Positions 1-8,161 of a DNA stretch of 64,000 bases are shown here, one piece after another. The position numbers were made by a program, and so were the translations under genes. Numbering within the stretch: the first letter of the stretch is position 1; every line of letters starts with the position of its first letter. The notes below the pieces were generated by a model. The model searched no databases. It saw nothing but the letters and a program-made list of their open reading frames with translations, and was not told the origin of the DNA. Source of the DNA: Akkermansiaceae bacterium (GTDB taxonomy: Bacteria > Verrucomicrobiota > Verrucomicrobiia > Verrucomicrobiales > Akkermansiaceae); the NCBI GenBank assembly GCA_019634595.1, contig JAHCBC010000003.1, positions 186,001 through 250,000 on the forward strand, in the 5' to 3' direction.

Positions 1-2
1 TC

Positions 3-470
3 ACGCAGACGGACATGAAGGTCCTGATCTGCTGCGAGGACATGACGCAGATCCCGCTGGGCAAGGAAATGATCTACGACAAGCTGCCGGAAGAGGTGAA
101 AAAGAAATGCGTCTGGCGCGACAAATACTGGCTCACCGATGAGGCGCTGAGCGTCTATAACCGCTCCGCCGGACTCTTCGGAAATGAAATGCACAGCCCC
201 ATCATGTGCATCAGCAGCGGCATCCCGGCGATCGTCTGCCGTTTCGATGAACAGACCACCAAGGGCTTCATGTGGCGGGACATCGGCCTGGATGAGTGGC
301 TGTTCGACCTCGACGATCCGGAAAAATACAAGCTCATCGCCTCGACGATCCTTTCGCTGGCGAAGGATCCAGCCGCAGCGAGAGCGAAGGCCGCGAAGGC
401 ACGGGATTTCGTTTTTGCGAAGCAGGCGGAGGAAATCGCCACGCTGAAGAAGTCACTGCCCTCCGGCTGA
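3..470 (+). CDS. Polysaccharide pyruvyl transferase family protein, C-terminal part
   Basis: The reading frame is open from the window edge, so only the C-terminal ~156 residues are present. The segment LFGNEMHSPIMCISSGIPAI followed by a K-G-F-M-W block resembles the C-terminal half of polysaccharide pyruvyl transferases, where an R/E-x-H and a G-I-P motif line the donor site. These enzymes move pyruvate from PEP onto cell-surface sugars, or act as sugar transferases with the same fold. The last 50 residues are a Lys/Ala-rich helix (AKDPAAARAKAAKA). The next gene starts 7 bp downstream. Family assignment rests on recognition of one conserved block only; a generic GT-B glycosyltransferase is the alternative. 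Confidence 0.55.
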   Translation, partial: TQTDMKVLICCEDMTQIPLGKEMIYDKLPEEVKKKCVWRDKYWLTDEALSVYNRSAGLFGNEMHSPIMCISSGIPAIVCRFDEQTTKGFMWRDIGLDEWLFDLDDPEKYKLIASTILSLAKDPAAARAKAAKARDFVFAKQAEEIATLKKSLPSG

Positions 471-477
471 CACACCC

Positions 478-870
478 ATGAGCAACCCGGCACGCCTCAC
501 CGCATCCGCCCCCGTCCTTCTGGTGAAGGATGTGGTGGCGGCTGCCGATTTCTACCGGGACACGATGGGCTTCCACTACGAGCGCTTCTGGGGTGAGCCG
601 CCGACTTTCGTGATCCTCCACCGCGACGGAATGTACGTGATGCTGCGGCAGGCGGAAGATCCCAAACACGTCGTCCCCCACTGGACGGTGGCGGACAAAC
701 TATGGAACATCTATTTCTGGGTGTCCGATGTGGATGCCCTCCACGCCGAGTTCGTCTCACGCGGTGCGGTGATCGACTACGGACTCTGTGACCAACCCTA
801 TGGATGCCGGGAATTCGGCACCCAGGATCTGGACGGGCACGACATCGGCTTCGGCCAGACGATGGATTAA
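478..870 (+). CDS. VOC (glyoxalase/bleomycin-resistance) family protein
   Basis: A 130-residue single-chain protein with the vicinal-oxygen-chelate pattern: an N-terminal beta strand and helix (APVLLVKDVVAAADFYRD), then TMGFHYERFWG, and a second repeat starting near residue 80 (YFWVSDVDALHAEFVSRGA) ending in an acidic strand (EFGTQDLDGHDIGFGQ). The two beta-alpha-beta-beta-beta halves are typical of glyoxalase/bleomycin-resistance/dioxygenase proteins. Substrate cannot be told; such proteins range from antibiotic-binding proteins to isomerases. It starts 7 bp after the preceding gene, suggesting co-transcription. Confidence 0.8.
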   Translation: MSNPARLTASAPVLLVKDVVAAADFYRDTMGFHYERFWGEPPTFVILHRDGMYVMLRQAEDPKHVVPHWTVADKLWNIYFWVSDVDALHAEFVSRGAVIDYGLCDQPYGCREFGTQDLDGHDIGFGQTMD

Positions 871-919
871 GACAAACGGGGCGTCCGCTCCGCGTGCTCC
901 ATAACCCCTACCCGCCGGA

Positions 920-1417
920 ATGCCATTTGCCATCGAGCTGAGATTCGACCCGGAATCGGAAAGACGCATCCTGGAGATCTGGCAGGAAGCGGCGCGTCTG
1001 TATGGAACCACCTATCTCACCGACCACGGCGTCATCCCACATCTCACACTGGTGACCGGGGATGCGGGCCTGCGTGATGCCTTCGGGCAACTGGAGTCTC
1101 CCGCCGGGGTGATTTCCCTCCATGGCACCGGATTTTTCGCAGGGGGCAACGTGACATTTCTGAAGCCCGAAATTTCAGAGGAGATCCACCGGTTCCATGC
1201 CGCGGTATGCCGTATCGCATCCGATCTGGGCGTCCCGGTGGACTTCCATTACCTTCCGGAAAACTGGGTTCCGCACTGTACGATCGCTATTGACTGCACC
1301 CGCAATCTGGAAATCCCCATTTCAAGCCACCTGTTGGAAGCCTCCATCCACAGCCTCATTCTGGTGGAGTACCCGCCCACCCGCTTGATCGCTGAGAAAA
1401 CGACGCAATCGACGTAG
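920..1417 (+). CDS. 2'-5' RNA ligase-like 2H phosphoesterase
   Basis: The 165-residue protein has the two HxT/SxU motifs that define the 2H phosphoesterase superfamily: PHLTLVTG with His41/Thr43 and VPHCTIAID with His119/Thr121. The pair forms the catalytic site for 2',3'-cyclic phosphate or 2'-5' linkage chemistry. Length matches the single-domain ThpR/LigT-like family, although the N-terminus is more like the AKAP18/YjcG branch. It is a soluble cytoplasmic protein with no signal peptide. The physiological substrate of bacterial members is generally uncertain. Confidence 0.8.
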   Translation: MPFAIELRFDPESERRILEIWQEAARLYGTTYLTDHGVIPHLTLVTGDAGLRDAFGQLESPAGVISLHGTGFFAGGNVTFLKPEISEEIHRFHAAVCRIASDLGVPVDFHYLPENWVPHCTIAIDCTRNLEIPISSHLLEASIHSLILVEYPPTRLIAEKTTQST

Positions 1418-1495
1418 AGGAAACCATCTCCGGCGCTGACATGCTCAATGGCCACACGATCCTGGACGGGCTGATTTTCCGGGACCGTCCGCTCA

Positions 1496-1540
1496 CTGGC
1501 GAAGGATCCCGCTGCGGCGAAAGCGAAGGCTGCGAAGGGA
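1496..1540 (+). pseudogene. Short remnant matching the 3' end of the gene at the window start
   Basis: About 43 bases starting CTGGCGAAGGATCC align with bases 358-400 of the pyruvyl-transferase-like gene with 38 identities. Read in the same frame, the differences are synonymous or Arg to Lys, giving AKDPAAAKAKAAK, so this looks like the decayed tail of a paralogue rather than chance. There is an in-frame stop 8 codons upstream and no supporting open frame. The rest of the 1418-1706 gap shows no gene or clear repeat. Confidence 0.35.
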
Positions 1541-1706
1541 GGAATATCCTTATGGCTCTACGGTTTGGCGGCAGGTGTTTGGTGAATTGCCGATGCCGTC
1601 GATGGACAAGAGTGTCCATCCTCCTTACTTACGCGAACAAGGGAGTGTGCTGGCGGCGCTGTGATGGTATCTTCCCCGCATCGCCACGTGGCTTTCCCTG
1701 CCCGCC

Positions 1707-1961
1707 ATGAATGATCCCTTCCAGTTCGATTCGCTCTTCCGGAGCGGCGGTGCCTTCGATGGTTACAACATCCTCGCGGGCCTCATTTTCGGCACCATCG
1801 GCTGGGGGGCGCTGCGTTACGGACGGGCGCTCGAGCGGTGGAAACCGATCGTGATCGGCCTTGCGATGATGATTTACCCGTATTTTTTCTACAACCGCAT
1901 CCTGCTGTGGGGGATCGGAACGGGTCTGGCGACGCTCCTGTGGTTCCACCATGACGAGTGA
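1707..1961 (+). CDS. Small hypothetical membrane protein
   Basis: An 84-residue protein not recognised as a named family. Two hydrophobic stretches are visible, residues ~20-38 (YNILAGLIFGTIGWGALRYG) and ~47-78 (PIVIGLAMMIYPYFF then LLWGIGTGLATLL), separated by a short basic loop (RALERWK). The layout is a two- or three-helix inner-membrane protein. An aromatic-rich second helix and a charged C-terminus (FHHDE) resemble small unnamed membrane proteins with an MIYPYF motif seen across many bacteria. It stands alone, 60 bp before the sugar kinase gene. Codon use and GC content match its neighbours, which supports it being real. Confidence 0.65.
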   Translation: MNDPFQFDSLFRSGGAFDGYNILAGLIFGTIGWGALRYGRALERWKPIVIGLAMMIYPYFFYNRILLWGIGTGLATLLWFHHDE

Positions 1962-2021
1962 CCGGGGGTCCGCATTTCCCTTGTCACGGCGGGCTTTTTC
2001 CGGCCTAGACTGCCCCCGCCC

Positions 2022-2972
2022 ATGCCGACCGACGCGATCCTCTCCACCGCCCGACAGTTCCTCGAGGTGGACCCGACCATCCCCGTGACATTGGAGCCGA
2101 TCAAACGCGGCGCGTCCGGCCGGACCATCGTCCGCATCAAATCTCCGGTGCATGAGCCGTTCATCGGGATCCACTGGACGGACGAGCGGGCGGACAACAA
2201 GCAGTTCGTCCCGGTGGCGCACTTCCTGAAAAAGGCCCGCCTGCGGGTGCCGGATATCCTGCATGAGAGCGCCAAACGCCGGGTGGCCCTGGTGGAGGAT
2301 CTGGGGGATGTGGACCTGCTTTCACTCAAGGACCGCCCGTTTTCCGAACGCCTGCCGTTCTACCGCTCCGCGCTGGAGCAGGTGGACAAGCTGTTCTACG
2401 CGAAGCCACCTAAGGATTTCGAACTGATGCCGCCGTTCGACGCGGCGCTCTACCGGTGGGAGCAGAACTATTTCATCGAGCACCTGGTGGAAGACTTCCT
2501 CGGCATGGACGCCACCCCGCTGAAGGGCCACCCGGCGCTCGCCGCGCTGGCGGAAAAGCTGGGGACGGGGGCGCGCCATCTGGTCCACCGTGATTTCCAG
2601 TCGCAGAATCTCCTGATCAAGAATGGCGACGTGTATCTGATCGACTTCCAGGGGCTGCGCCGGGGCCGCCAGGAATATGACCTGGCCTCGCTGGTCTTCG
2701 ACCCCTACCTGAACCACTCCGCCGGTGAGCGCGAGCAACTGCTGGCACTATGGGAGGACATCGCCGATGAACGTCCGGAAACCACGCTGTTCCACCAGTG
2801 CGCCGCCCAGCGGCTGATGCAGGCGCTGGGCGCCTATGGTAACATCCTGAAAAACCGTGGAGATGAATGGTACCGCCCGCACATCGCAACGGCGGCGAAG
2901 CTCCTCCGCGAAGTGACCGCGGGCACGGACCTCGAAAAACCACTCGCCCCTTACCTGGCGGCCATCCCCTGA
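2022..2972 (+). CDS. AmgK-like aminoglycoside-phosphotransferase-fold sugar kinase
   Basis: A 316-residue APH-fold kinase. The catalytic loop HRDFQSQN lies at residues 189-196 and the metal-binding IDFQG at 207-211; the following RRGRQEYDLASLV block and the later RLMQALGAYG are typical of the AmgK/anomeric MurNAc/GlcNAc kinase branch rather than of antibiotic-modifying enzymes. AmgK phosphorylates cell-wall sugars for peptidoglycan recycling, and the fully conserved Asp190, Asn196 and Asp208 suggest an active enzyme. The partner MurU nucleotidyltransferase is not adjacent. The gene runs 7 bp ahead of the CHASE2-like gene and likely shares its transcript. Substrate is inferred from family resemblance. 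Confidence 0.75.
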   Translation: MPTDAILSTARQFLEVDPTIPVTLEPIKRGASGRTIVRIKSPVHEPFIGIHWTDERADNKQFVPVAHFLKKARLRVPDILHESAKRRVALVEDLGDVDLLSLKDRPFSERLPFYRSALEQVDKLFYAKPPKDFELMPPFDAALYRWEQNYFIEHLVEDFLGMDATPLKGHPALAALAEKLGTGARHLVHRDFQSQNLLIKNGDVYLIDFQGLRRGRQEYDLASLVFDPYLNHSAGEREQLLALWEDIADERPETTLFHQCAAQRLMQALGAYGNILKNRGDEWYRPHIATAAKLLREVTAGTDLEKPLAPYLAAIP

Positions 2973-2979
2973 CCTCCCC

Positions 2980-4617
2980 GTGGCCCACCCGCGCCTCCGC
3001 TTCCTCAGCGTGCTGATCGCCTCCGCGGCGACCGCCTGGTGTGCATGGAGCGTGCTGCCCTCCGGGCCGGTGGACCGGTTCATGGTGAGGACGATGGCAT
3101 CCACCACGGCGAATCCGCCGTTCATCATCGCCGGGGCGGGAACGCAGGAATCCCCGTGGTCGCTGCGGGTGCTGGCCCCCTACCAGAAGGCGGACCCGAA
3201 ACACGAACCCGCCGTGGTTTCCCTGGGCGATGACAAGGAAGGCATCTTCCAGAGTTCCCCTCCCTCCCCCGTGGATCTGGCGGTGGTGTTGAAGAACATG
3301 CATCGGCTGGGAGCTGAGAAGCCCGCCATTTCCGCTCTCCTCGCGTGGGAGGAACCCGAAGCCATTGCCATCAGCGCGCTCGACAATGCGCTGGCGGCGT
3401 TCCCCGCCGTGACGACCGCCTCCCCGCTGTCCCGCGGAGCCACCGGCTCTCCGATCCCCCCCACTTTCCGCCGTGCGTCCATCGCCGGGTCACAGGTCAG
3501 CGGAGACATCACGGGCGTCCCCACGGTCAACCGGCTGCCGCTCCCCGGAGTGATCCTCGGGGGAGATAACGCTTTTTCCGGTTTCACGCTGCTGGAGCAC
3601 GAGCCGGGTGGTTCCCCGGTGCTGGCCCGCTGGGATGACCGCTTCGTCCTCTCCTTTCCGCTCGTCGCCGTGCTGGTGGAACGCGGCCTGCCGTTTGACG
3701 GAGTGGAGGTGGAGCTGGGGAATTTCATCAAGCTCGGCGCGAAAGGCCCCTATATCCCCATCGACAAGACGGGCCGGATTTCCACCCATCCCGGGAAATC
3801 CACCGATTCCCGCCTGCTCCGCGCGGAGCTGCTCGGGGACATGCAGGATGGGACACCGCTTGCCGGGACCGGCCTGGTGGTGCTGCGTGATGACCAATCC
3901 AATGCGGAGGCACCGACCAGGGCGTTTTCCGCACGGGTGGCTCCTCTTCTGGCCGACATCTCGTCCGGTGCGGGGATGTCCCCGGAGCAAATCCTCACCC
4001 GTCCGGAAAAGTGGCGGGAACTGACCATCCTCGGGATCGCCGCCATGTTGCTGGCCATGCCATTCCGCCGCCCGCGGTTCAGCCGTGGGATCATCTTCGC
4101 GGTGGTGGGTACGGCCGCCCTGGCCATCCACCTCATCGCCTTCCTGACCACCTCCGTCTGGCCGCCGACACTCGGCGTCCTGGGTGCGGTGGCCGGAGCT
4201 TTCTTCGTCAGCCACCTGTTCTTCCGTGATACGGCGGAGGAGCCGGAAGCGCGCCCCGCCGTCCCGCCGACAGATGAAGCCTCCCCACCCGCTGAGGTGA
4301 TCGCGGAAGAAATCACCACACCGGTGACCGACTCCGTCCCTGCGCCGGCAACGGAATCCCCTGCCCCACCGGCCAAAAAAACCGCCGCGAAAAAAGTGGC
4401 GGCGAAAAAAAACGCGAAAAAAGCTGCGGCGAAAACGACGGTTGAGGAAAAAACGGAGGCCGTCACGGATGAGCCTCCTCTGAAGCCAGCCGCGAAAAAA
4501 GCCGCAGCGAAGAAAACCACCGCCAAGAAAGCGGCGGCGAAGAAGATCCCCGCGAAGAAAGCCGCCGCGAAAAAGACCACCCGCGCCAAGAAAACTCCTC
4601 CATCCGAGCCATCATGA
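2980..4617 (+). CDS. CHASE2-like membrane protein with Lys/Ala-rich histone-H1-like tail
   Basis: Starts at GTG. Residues ~1-25 form a signal anchor, ~30-335 an extracytoplasmic region resembling CHASE2 sensor domains (VDLAVVLKNMHRLGAEKPAI, later FPLVAVLVERGLPFDGVEVE), then two membrane helices at ~345-365 and ~375-410. In classical CHASE2 proteins a kinase, cyclase or phosphatase follows; here it is replaced by an acidic linker and about 90 residues of repeated AAKK-type motifs, the composition of histone-H1-like C-termini. The topology places that polycationic tail in the cytoplasm. It overlaps argB by 4 bp, so translation may be coupled. The function is unknown; nucleoid tethering to the membrane is speculation. 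Confidence 0.65.
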   Translation: MAHPRLRFLSVLIASAATAWCAWSVLPSGPVDRFMVRTMASTTANPPFIIAGAGTQESPWSLRVLAPYQKADPKHEPAVVSLGDDKEGIFQSSPPSPVDLAVVLKNMHRLGAEKPAISALLAWEEPEAIAISALDNALAAFPAVTTASPLSRGATGSPIPPTFRRASIAGSQVSGDITGVPTVNRLPLPGVILGGDNAFSGFTLLEHEPGGSPVLARWDDRFVLSFPLVAVLVERGLPFDGVEVELGNFIKLGAKGPYIPIDKTGRISTHPGKSTDSRLLRAELLGDMQDGTPLAGTGLVVLRDDQSNAEAPTRAFSARVAPLLADISSGAGMSPEQILTRPEKWRELTILGIAAMLLAMPFRRPRFSRGIIFAVVGTAALAIHLIAFLTTSVWPPTLGVLGAVAGAFFVSHLFFRDTAEEPEARPAVPPTDEASPPAEVIAEEITTPVTDSVPAPATESPAPPAKKTAAKKVAAKKNAKKAAAKTTVEEKTEAVTDEPPLKPAAKKAAAKKTTAKKAAAKKIPAKKAAAKKTTRAKKTPPSEPS

Positions 4618-5483
4618 ACCCCATCGACAAAGCAGACGCCCTCATCGAGGCGCTCCCCTATCTCCAGGCCTTCCGCGGCAAGACCTTCCTCATCAAGATG
4701 GGAGGCTCCGCGATGGAAGACCCGGAACTGGTGAAGAACGTAATGCGGGACATCGTTTTCCTCGAGGTGGCCGGCATCAACCCCATCGTCGTCCACGGCG
4801 GTGGCAAGGCGATCTCCGCCGCGATGGAGACGGCCGGCCTGGAGGCGAAGTTCGTCGGCGGCTTCCGCGTCACCACGGATGAGGCGATCGACATCGTGGC
4901 CCGTGTGCTTTCGGAGGAGATCAACCCCGGCTTGGTCCGGATGATGCGTGACTTCGGCGGCAAGGCGGTGGGCATCGCGGGTAACAATGTCTTCCTCGGC
5001 GAGAAGCTGCGCGGCAAGGACGCGGAGGGAAATTCCGTCGATCTCGGCCGCGTGGGCGAGGTCATCGGCTGCCAGCTCGCCAACATGGACGCCGCGCATG
5101 ACGCGGGCATCGTCCCGGTGATCTCACCGCTCGCGGCGGAACTCGGCACCGGACGCCCGCTCAACATCAACGCGGACCTCGCCGCCGCCGCGCTGGCGAA
5201 GGAGCTGCGGGTCGCGAAGCTGGTCTATCTCTCCGACGTTCCCGGACTTCTGTCCGATCCGAAGGATCCCACCTCCCTGATCAAGTCCGTGACCCGCAAG
5301 GAAGCCGACAGCCTGATCGCGGACGGCACCATTTCCGGCGGCATGATCCCGAAGATCCGCAGCGCGGTGGACGCGCTCAACGCGGGTGTCCGCAAGGTCC
5401 ACTTCGTCGATGGCCGCCAGCCCCACTCCCTGTTGCTGGAGATCTTCACCGACGGCGGCATCGGCACCGAGGTGGTGAGGTAA
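4614..5483 (+). CDS. argB: Acetylglutamate kinase
   Basis: Catalyses ATP-dependent phosphorylation of N-acetyl-L-glutamate, the second step of arginine biosynthesis. The 289-residue length is normal. Recognisable blocks are the N-terminal Lys/Gly loop (KMGGSAMED), the VVHGGGKAI glycine loop, the RFVGG-like substrate block (KFVGGFRVT), NINADLAAAALA and the C-terminal SGGMIPKIRSAVDAL. It begins within the stop codon of the membrane-protein gene (ATGA overlap), which suggests one transcript. No other arg gene is adjacent. The TAA stop is the first triplet of a dispersed intergenic element. Confidence 0.97.
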   Translation: MNPIDKADALIEALPYLQAFRGKTFLIKMGGSAMEDPELVKNVMRDIVFLEVAGINPIVVHGGGKAISAAMETAGLEAKFVGGFRVTTDEAIDIVARVLSEEINPGLVRMMRDFGGKAVGIAGNNVFLGEKLRGKDAEGNSVDLGRVGEVIGCQLANMDAAHDAGIVPVISPLAAELGTGRPLNINADLAAAALAKELRVAKLVYLSDVPGLLSDPKDPTSLIKSVTRKEADSLIADGTISGGMIPKIRSAVDALNAGVRKVHFVDGRQPHSLLLEIFTDGGIGTEVVR

Positions 5484-5601
5484 GGAGGAGAAGTTTTCAG
5501 TGTTCAGTTTTCAGGAAAGAGAAGAAAGCTGAACACGAATCCAGCGAGTCCTGAAGATACCCATTTCTTTTCCCCCTTTGCGCCTTGGCGGTGAAATTTT
5601 A
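5481..5601. repeat. Dispersed intergenic element, copy 1 (short form)
   Basis: Begins at the argB stop codon with TAAGGAGG, then GAGAAGTTTTCAGTGTTCAG, and ends at the complementary stop codon of the convergent hydrolase gene after GCGGTGAAATTTTAC. The same order of blocks occurs at 29045-29259: the stop, the TTTTCAGTGTTCAGTTTTCA block, CGAATCC, and a CTTTGCG...GCGGTGAA block. This copy lacks the GGACACTCCTGTCC hairpin found in the other two. Confidence 0.7.
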
Positions 5602-6732
5602 CTTCAGAGCAGGCGCAGGCACGTTGACCAGCACCTGGTCCGCGATACCGCGCAGCACCGCCGCATCCTCCGGTGTCACAACGGGCGGAACGAAGGTGTT
5701 GTCCGCCACCTTTCCTCCGAAGAGGAAACCATAGAAAACGGATGCGCCGAGGTAGCGGCCTTCCGCGTTGCAGTGCTTGAAGTCGAGGGATGCCACCAGC
5801 TTCTCCACCTTCTTTGGTTCCGCCTTCACGATGGTGGCGCTCTCCGCCGCAGGCTCTGCCGCAGGGGCAGGCTGCCCGGCAGGAGCAGGCTCCGCCACCG
5901 GAGCGGGTTCCTCGACCGGCACGAGGGTCTTCTTCACCGTCCAACCGACGTTCAGGCTGCCGGACTGCACGGGCGACGTACCGGGCAGCGGTTCCTTATA
6001 GTTGAAGGCGGGGTCGGGATACTTGAAGGTCCAGCGGGGAAGTTTCCGCGCTTCCTGCATGGCGGTGCCGACGGGAATCATGCGCAGGGAATACTTCTCC
6101 GCGAGCTGGCCATACGCGGCCATCAGTCCGTCATACATCGCCTGCTGGTCGAAGCCGTCCTTGTAGAGCGGGCAGTCCTCACGATAGGCCCAGGTCTGGT
6201 GGATGAGGATCTCCGCGGTGGGCGCATACTTCCGGATGTAGGCGATGATCTCGCCCGCGTATGGCTCGAAAGTCTCGAACTGGAAGCTGGTGTTGCTCAC
6301 CTGCTGGATGGTCACGTAGTCCCACTTCTCCAGTTCCAAGGCCTGGCGCAGGGAAAAGTTCTTCGGCACTTCCTTGGATTTCGGATCCACCTCGTTGCCG
6401 CCGGAAGCGATCTTCGGTGCGGAAACGTCGTCCGCCAGTGAGTGGATGACGCTTCCACGGTAAGGGCTGCCCTGCGGGTCCGCCGGGTTCAGCTCGAAGG
6501 CCTTCATGTGGCGGGCGTGGCGCTCGAAGGTGCAGCCGCCGAGGTTGGCGCGGAAAAGCAGGAGGTCCTTGTTCGCGGCCTTCGCCATCGCAGGCAGGTA
6601 GGCGGTCGCGTCATTGGCGAAGCTGTTGCCGATGGTCAGCAGCTTGACCTGGCCCTTCGGTTCCTCCTTCGCCATCAGATGGCCGGTGAGGACGAGCAGG
6701 AGGCAGGCGAGGGTTTTCGTCAGGCGTCTCAT
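5599..6732 (-). CDS. Secreted DUF4886/SGNH hydrolase with Pro/Ala insert
   Basis: A 377-residue exported protein: signal peptide at residues 1-21 (LACLLLVLTGHLMA). The SGNH fold is shown by block I (TIGNSFANDATAYL, catalytic Ser), a central VTIQQVSNTSF block, the HQTWAYREDCPLY segment characteristic of DUF4886, and block V (LDFKHCNAEGRYLGA, Asp and His). Between the last two, at about residues 270-300, lies a low-complexity run of EPAPVAEPAPAGQPAP type that is not part of the family. Such hydrolases usually deacylate or deacetylate carbohydrates. It is convergent to argB and divergent from the next gene. Confidence 0.75.
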   Translation of the reverse strand: MRRLTKTLACLLLVLTGHLMAKEEPKGQVKLLTIGNSFANDATAYLPAMAKAANKDLLLFRANLGGCTFERHARHMKAFELNPADPQGSPYRGSVIHSLADDVSAPKIASGGNEVDPKSKEVPKNFSLRQALELEKWDYVTIQQVSNTSFQFETFEPYAGEIIAYIRKYAPTAEILIHQTWAYREDCPLYKDGFDQQAMYDGLMAAYGQLAEKYSLRMIPVGTAMQEARKLPRWTFKYPDPAFNYKEPLPGTSPVQSGSLNVGWTVKKTLVPVEEPAPVAEPAPAGQPAPAAEPAAESATIVKAEPKKVEKLVASLDFKHCNAEGRYLGASVFYGFLFGGKVADNTFVPPVVTPEDAAVLRGIADQVLVNVPAPALK

Positions 6733-6909
6733 GGGTGGTGGAAGCTACCCTACGTGGAAGGACCGCCAAGAAATTTCACCGGCCCACCGGTTCGATGTCT
6801 TTCCGGTTGGCGGCGGACTGGAGCACGGCCGACAGGTGGCTTTGTGAAAAATACGTGAAGCGCCGGAAATCAGCGGCGGAACGGCCCGACCGCTGGTTAT
6901 CATGCGCGG

Positions 6910-7896
6910 ATGTTTCCCTTTGGCCCCATTCTTTTCAGCCGGAAGTTCCTGATCCCATCCGGGCTGCTGGTGCTGGCGGGGGCGGGCCTCACGCTGTGGG
7001 CCGGGGACCAGCTCGCCTGTCCCCCGAGGAAGGCGCTGGAGGATCATCATCGGGAGTTTCTGGCGGATCCCGCCGCGCATGGCGTGAGGATCGACCGGTT
7101 CAGTGCGGGTGACGGGACGCCGTGCCTCGTCTGCACCCCCGACGGCTCTCCGGGAAAGCGGGGCGCGATCATTCGCGACCAACTGGCGGCGAGGGGCCTG
7201 CCGCTGCCATCCTACGGCATCGTGAAAGGTACGCTCGTCCTGCTCCATGGCCGCAAGGGCCGGAAGGAAGATTTCCTGCCCGTGGCGGAGAGGCTCTGCG
7301 CGGCGGGCTTCCGCTGCATCATCCCGGACCTGCCCGGGCATGGGGAGCATCCGGGGGAAACCATCACCTACGGTATCCGCGAGGCGGCTCTTCCGGAACG
7401 CGTGCTCGACGAAGCGGCGCGGCGGTTCGATTTCAACAAGCAGCCATGCGGTCTGGTGGGCATGTCGATGGGAGGATCCGTGGCGGTCCATGCCGCCGGA
7501 AAGGGCGACATCCCGTGGAAGGCGCTGGTGGTGATCGCCAGCTTCGACGCGCTGGAACCGGCGGTCCGTGGACAGGCATCCATGCGGATCGGGGAAACAT
7601 TGGCCGGCTGGTGGATGAAGGGCGTGACGAAGGTCTATGAATCGAAGACGGGGATTCCGCTCGCCTCGATCCGGCCTTGTGATTCGGCGGAATACGTTCC
7701 CATCCCGACGCTGGTCGCGCATGGATCGAGGGACACGATCACGCCAATGTCCTCCGGGCGAAAATTGTATGAGTGCCTGCCCGCGTCCATCGAAGCACGG
7801 TGGATCGAGATCCCGGGTGCGGGGCATGACAACGTGCTCATCACGGATTTCCCGATCTACGCGACCATCGCGGAATGGATGATGGAGCGGCTGTAA
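6910..7896 (+). CDS. Alpha/beta hydrolase with N-terminal membrane anchor
   Basis: The 328-residue protein starts with a hydrophobic segment (residues 15-31) that could be a signal anchor. The catalytic nucleophile elbow GMSMGG puts Ser186 in the centre; the oxyanion HGRKGRKEDF motif is at ~113-122, the acid is likely Asp in GSRDTITP (~276) and the base His in GAGHDN (~302). LPGHGEHPGE is typical of serine aminopeptidase/esterase-like hydrolases. The substrate is not evident. It is divergent from the DUF4886 hydrolase, with 177 bp between them. Confidence 0.8.
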   Translation: MFPFGPILFSRKFLIPSGLLVLAGAGLTLWAGDQLACPPRKALEDHHREFLADPAAHGVRIDRFSAGDGTPCLVCTPDGSPGKRGAIIRDQLAARGLPLPSYGIVKGTLVLLHGRKGRKEDFLPVAERLCAAGFRCIIPDLPGHGEHPGETITYGIREAALPERVLDEAARRFDFNKQPCGLVGMSMGGSVAVHAAGKGDIPWKALVVIASFDALEPAVRGQASMRIGETLAGWWMKGVTKVYESKTGIPLASIRPCDSAEYVPIPTLVAHGSRDTITPMSSGRKLYECLPASIEARWIEIPGAGHDNVLITDFPIYATIAEWMMERL

Positions 7897-8112
7897 GAGA
7901 GGCAGCAACTGAGTTGCGGCTTCGCCGCTATGTCCGCTACGCTCCCATTCCGGGCAGTCCGGCTGGGGCAATGTTTGCGATGGGGAGATGCCATACCGGA
8001 AATGGCGTCCCCGATGGAAATGATTGGGGAACGTCGATTCGGTATGGAGTCGCAGGATAGGAGAGGCTCTCCCCCGCCGGACCGCACGGAGTGCGATCCC
8101 TGCCGCAACCCC

Positions 8113-8157
8113 TTGCAAGGATCCCGGGATGCGCTAATGTTCGATGAAATTCGAACA
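8113..8157 (+). promoter_or_regulatory. Promoter with overlapping palindromic operator
   Basis: TTGCAA (8113-8118) and TAATGT (8135-8140) are separated by 16 bp, an acceptable sigma70-type pair. A perfect inverted repeat TGTTCGA-N6-TCGAACA (8138-8157) covers the end of the -10 box and the probable start of transcription, just before the chosen start codon of the SDR gene at 8162. Placement and symmetry suggest a repressor site. The cognate regulator is not adjacent. Confidence 0.5.
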
Positions 8158-8161
8158 CATT

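Noticed and set aside
1441..1710. A possible 89-codon gene in the 1418-1706 gap
   Set aside because: Composition is Cys/Arg/Trp-rich with no fold, and it overlaps the start of the next gene. The only recognisable piece is the 43-base remnant in another frame.
4369..4608. Lys/Ala-rich repeats as a separate histone-like gene
   Set aside because: The frame is continuous with the CHASE2-like gene, with no start codon context inside, and the 4-bp overlap with argB fits the long reading.
7897..8112. Hidden small gene between the hydrolase and SDR genes
   Set aside because: No frame there has a start context or recognisable domain; only weak hairpins such as CGCAC-GGA-GTGCG are present.
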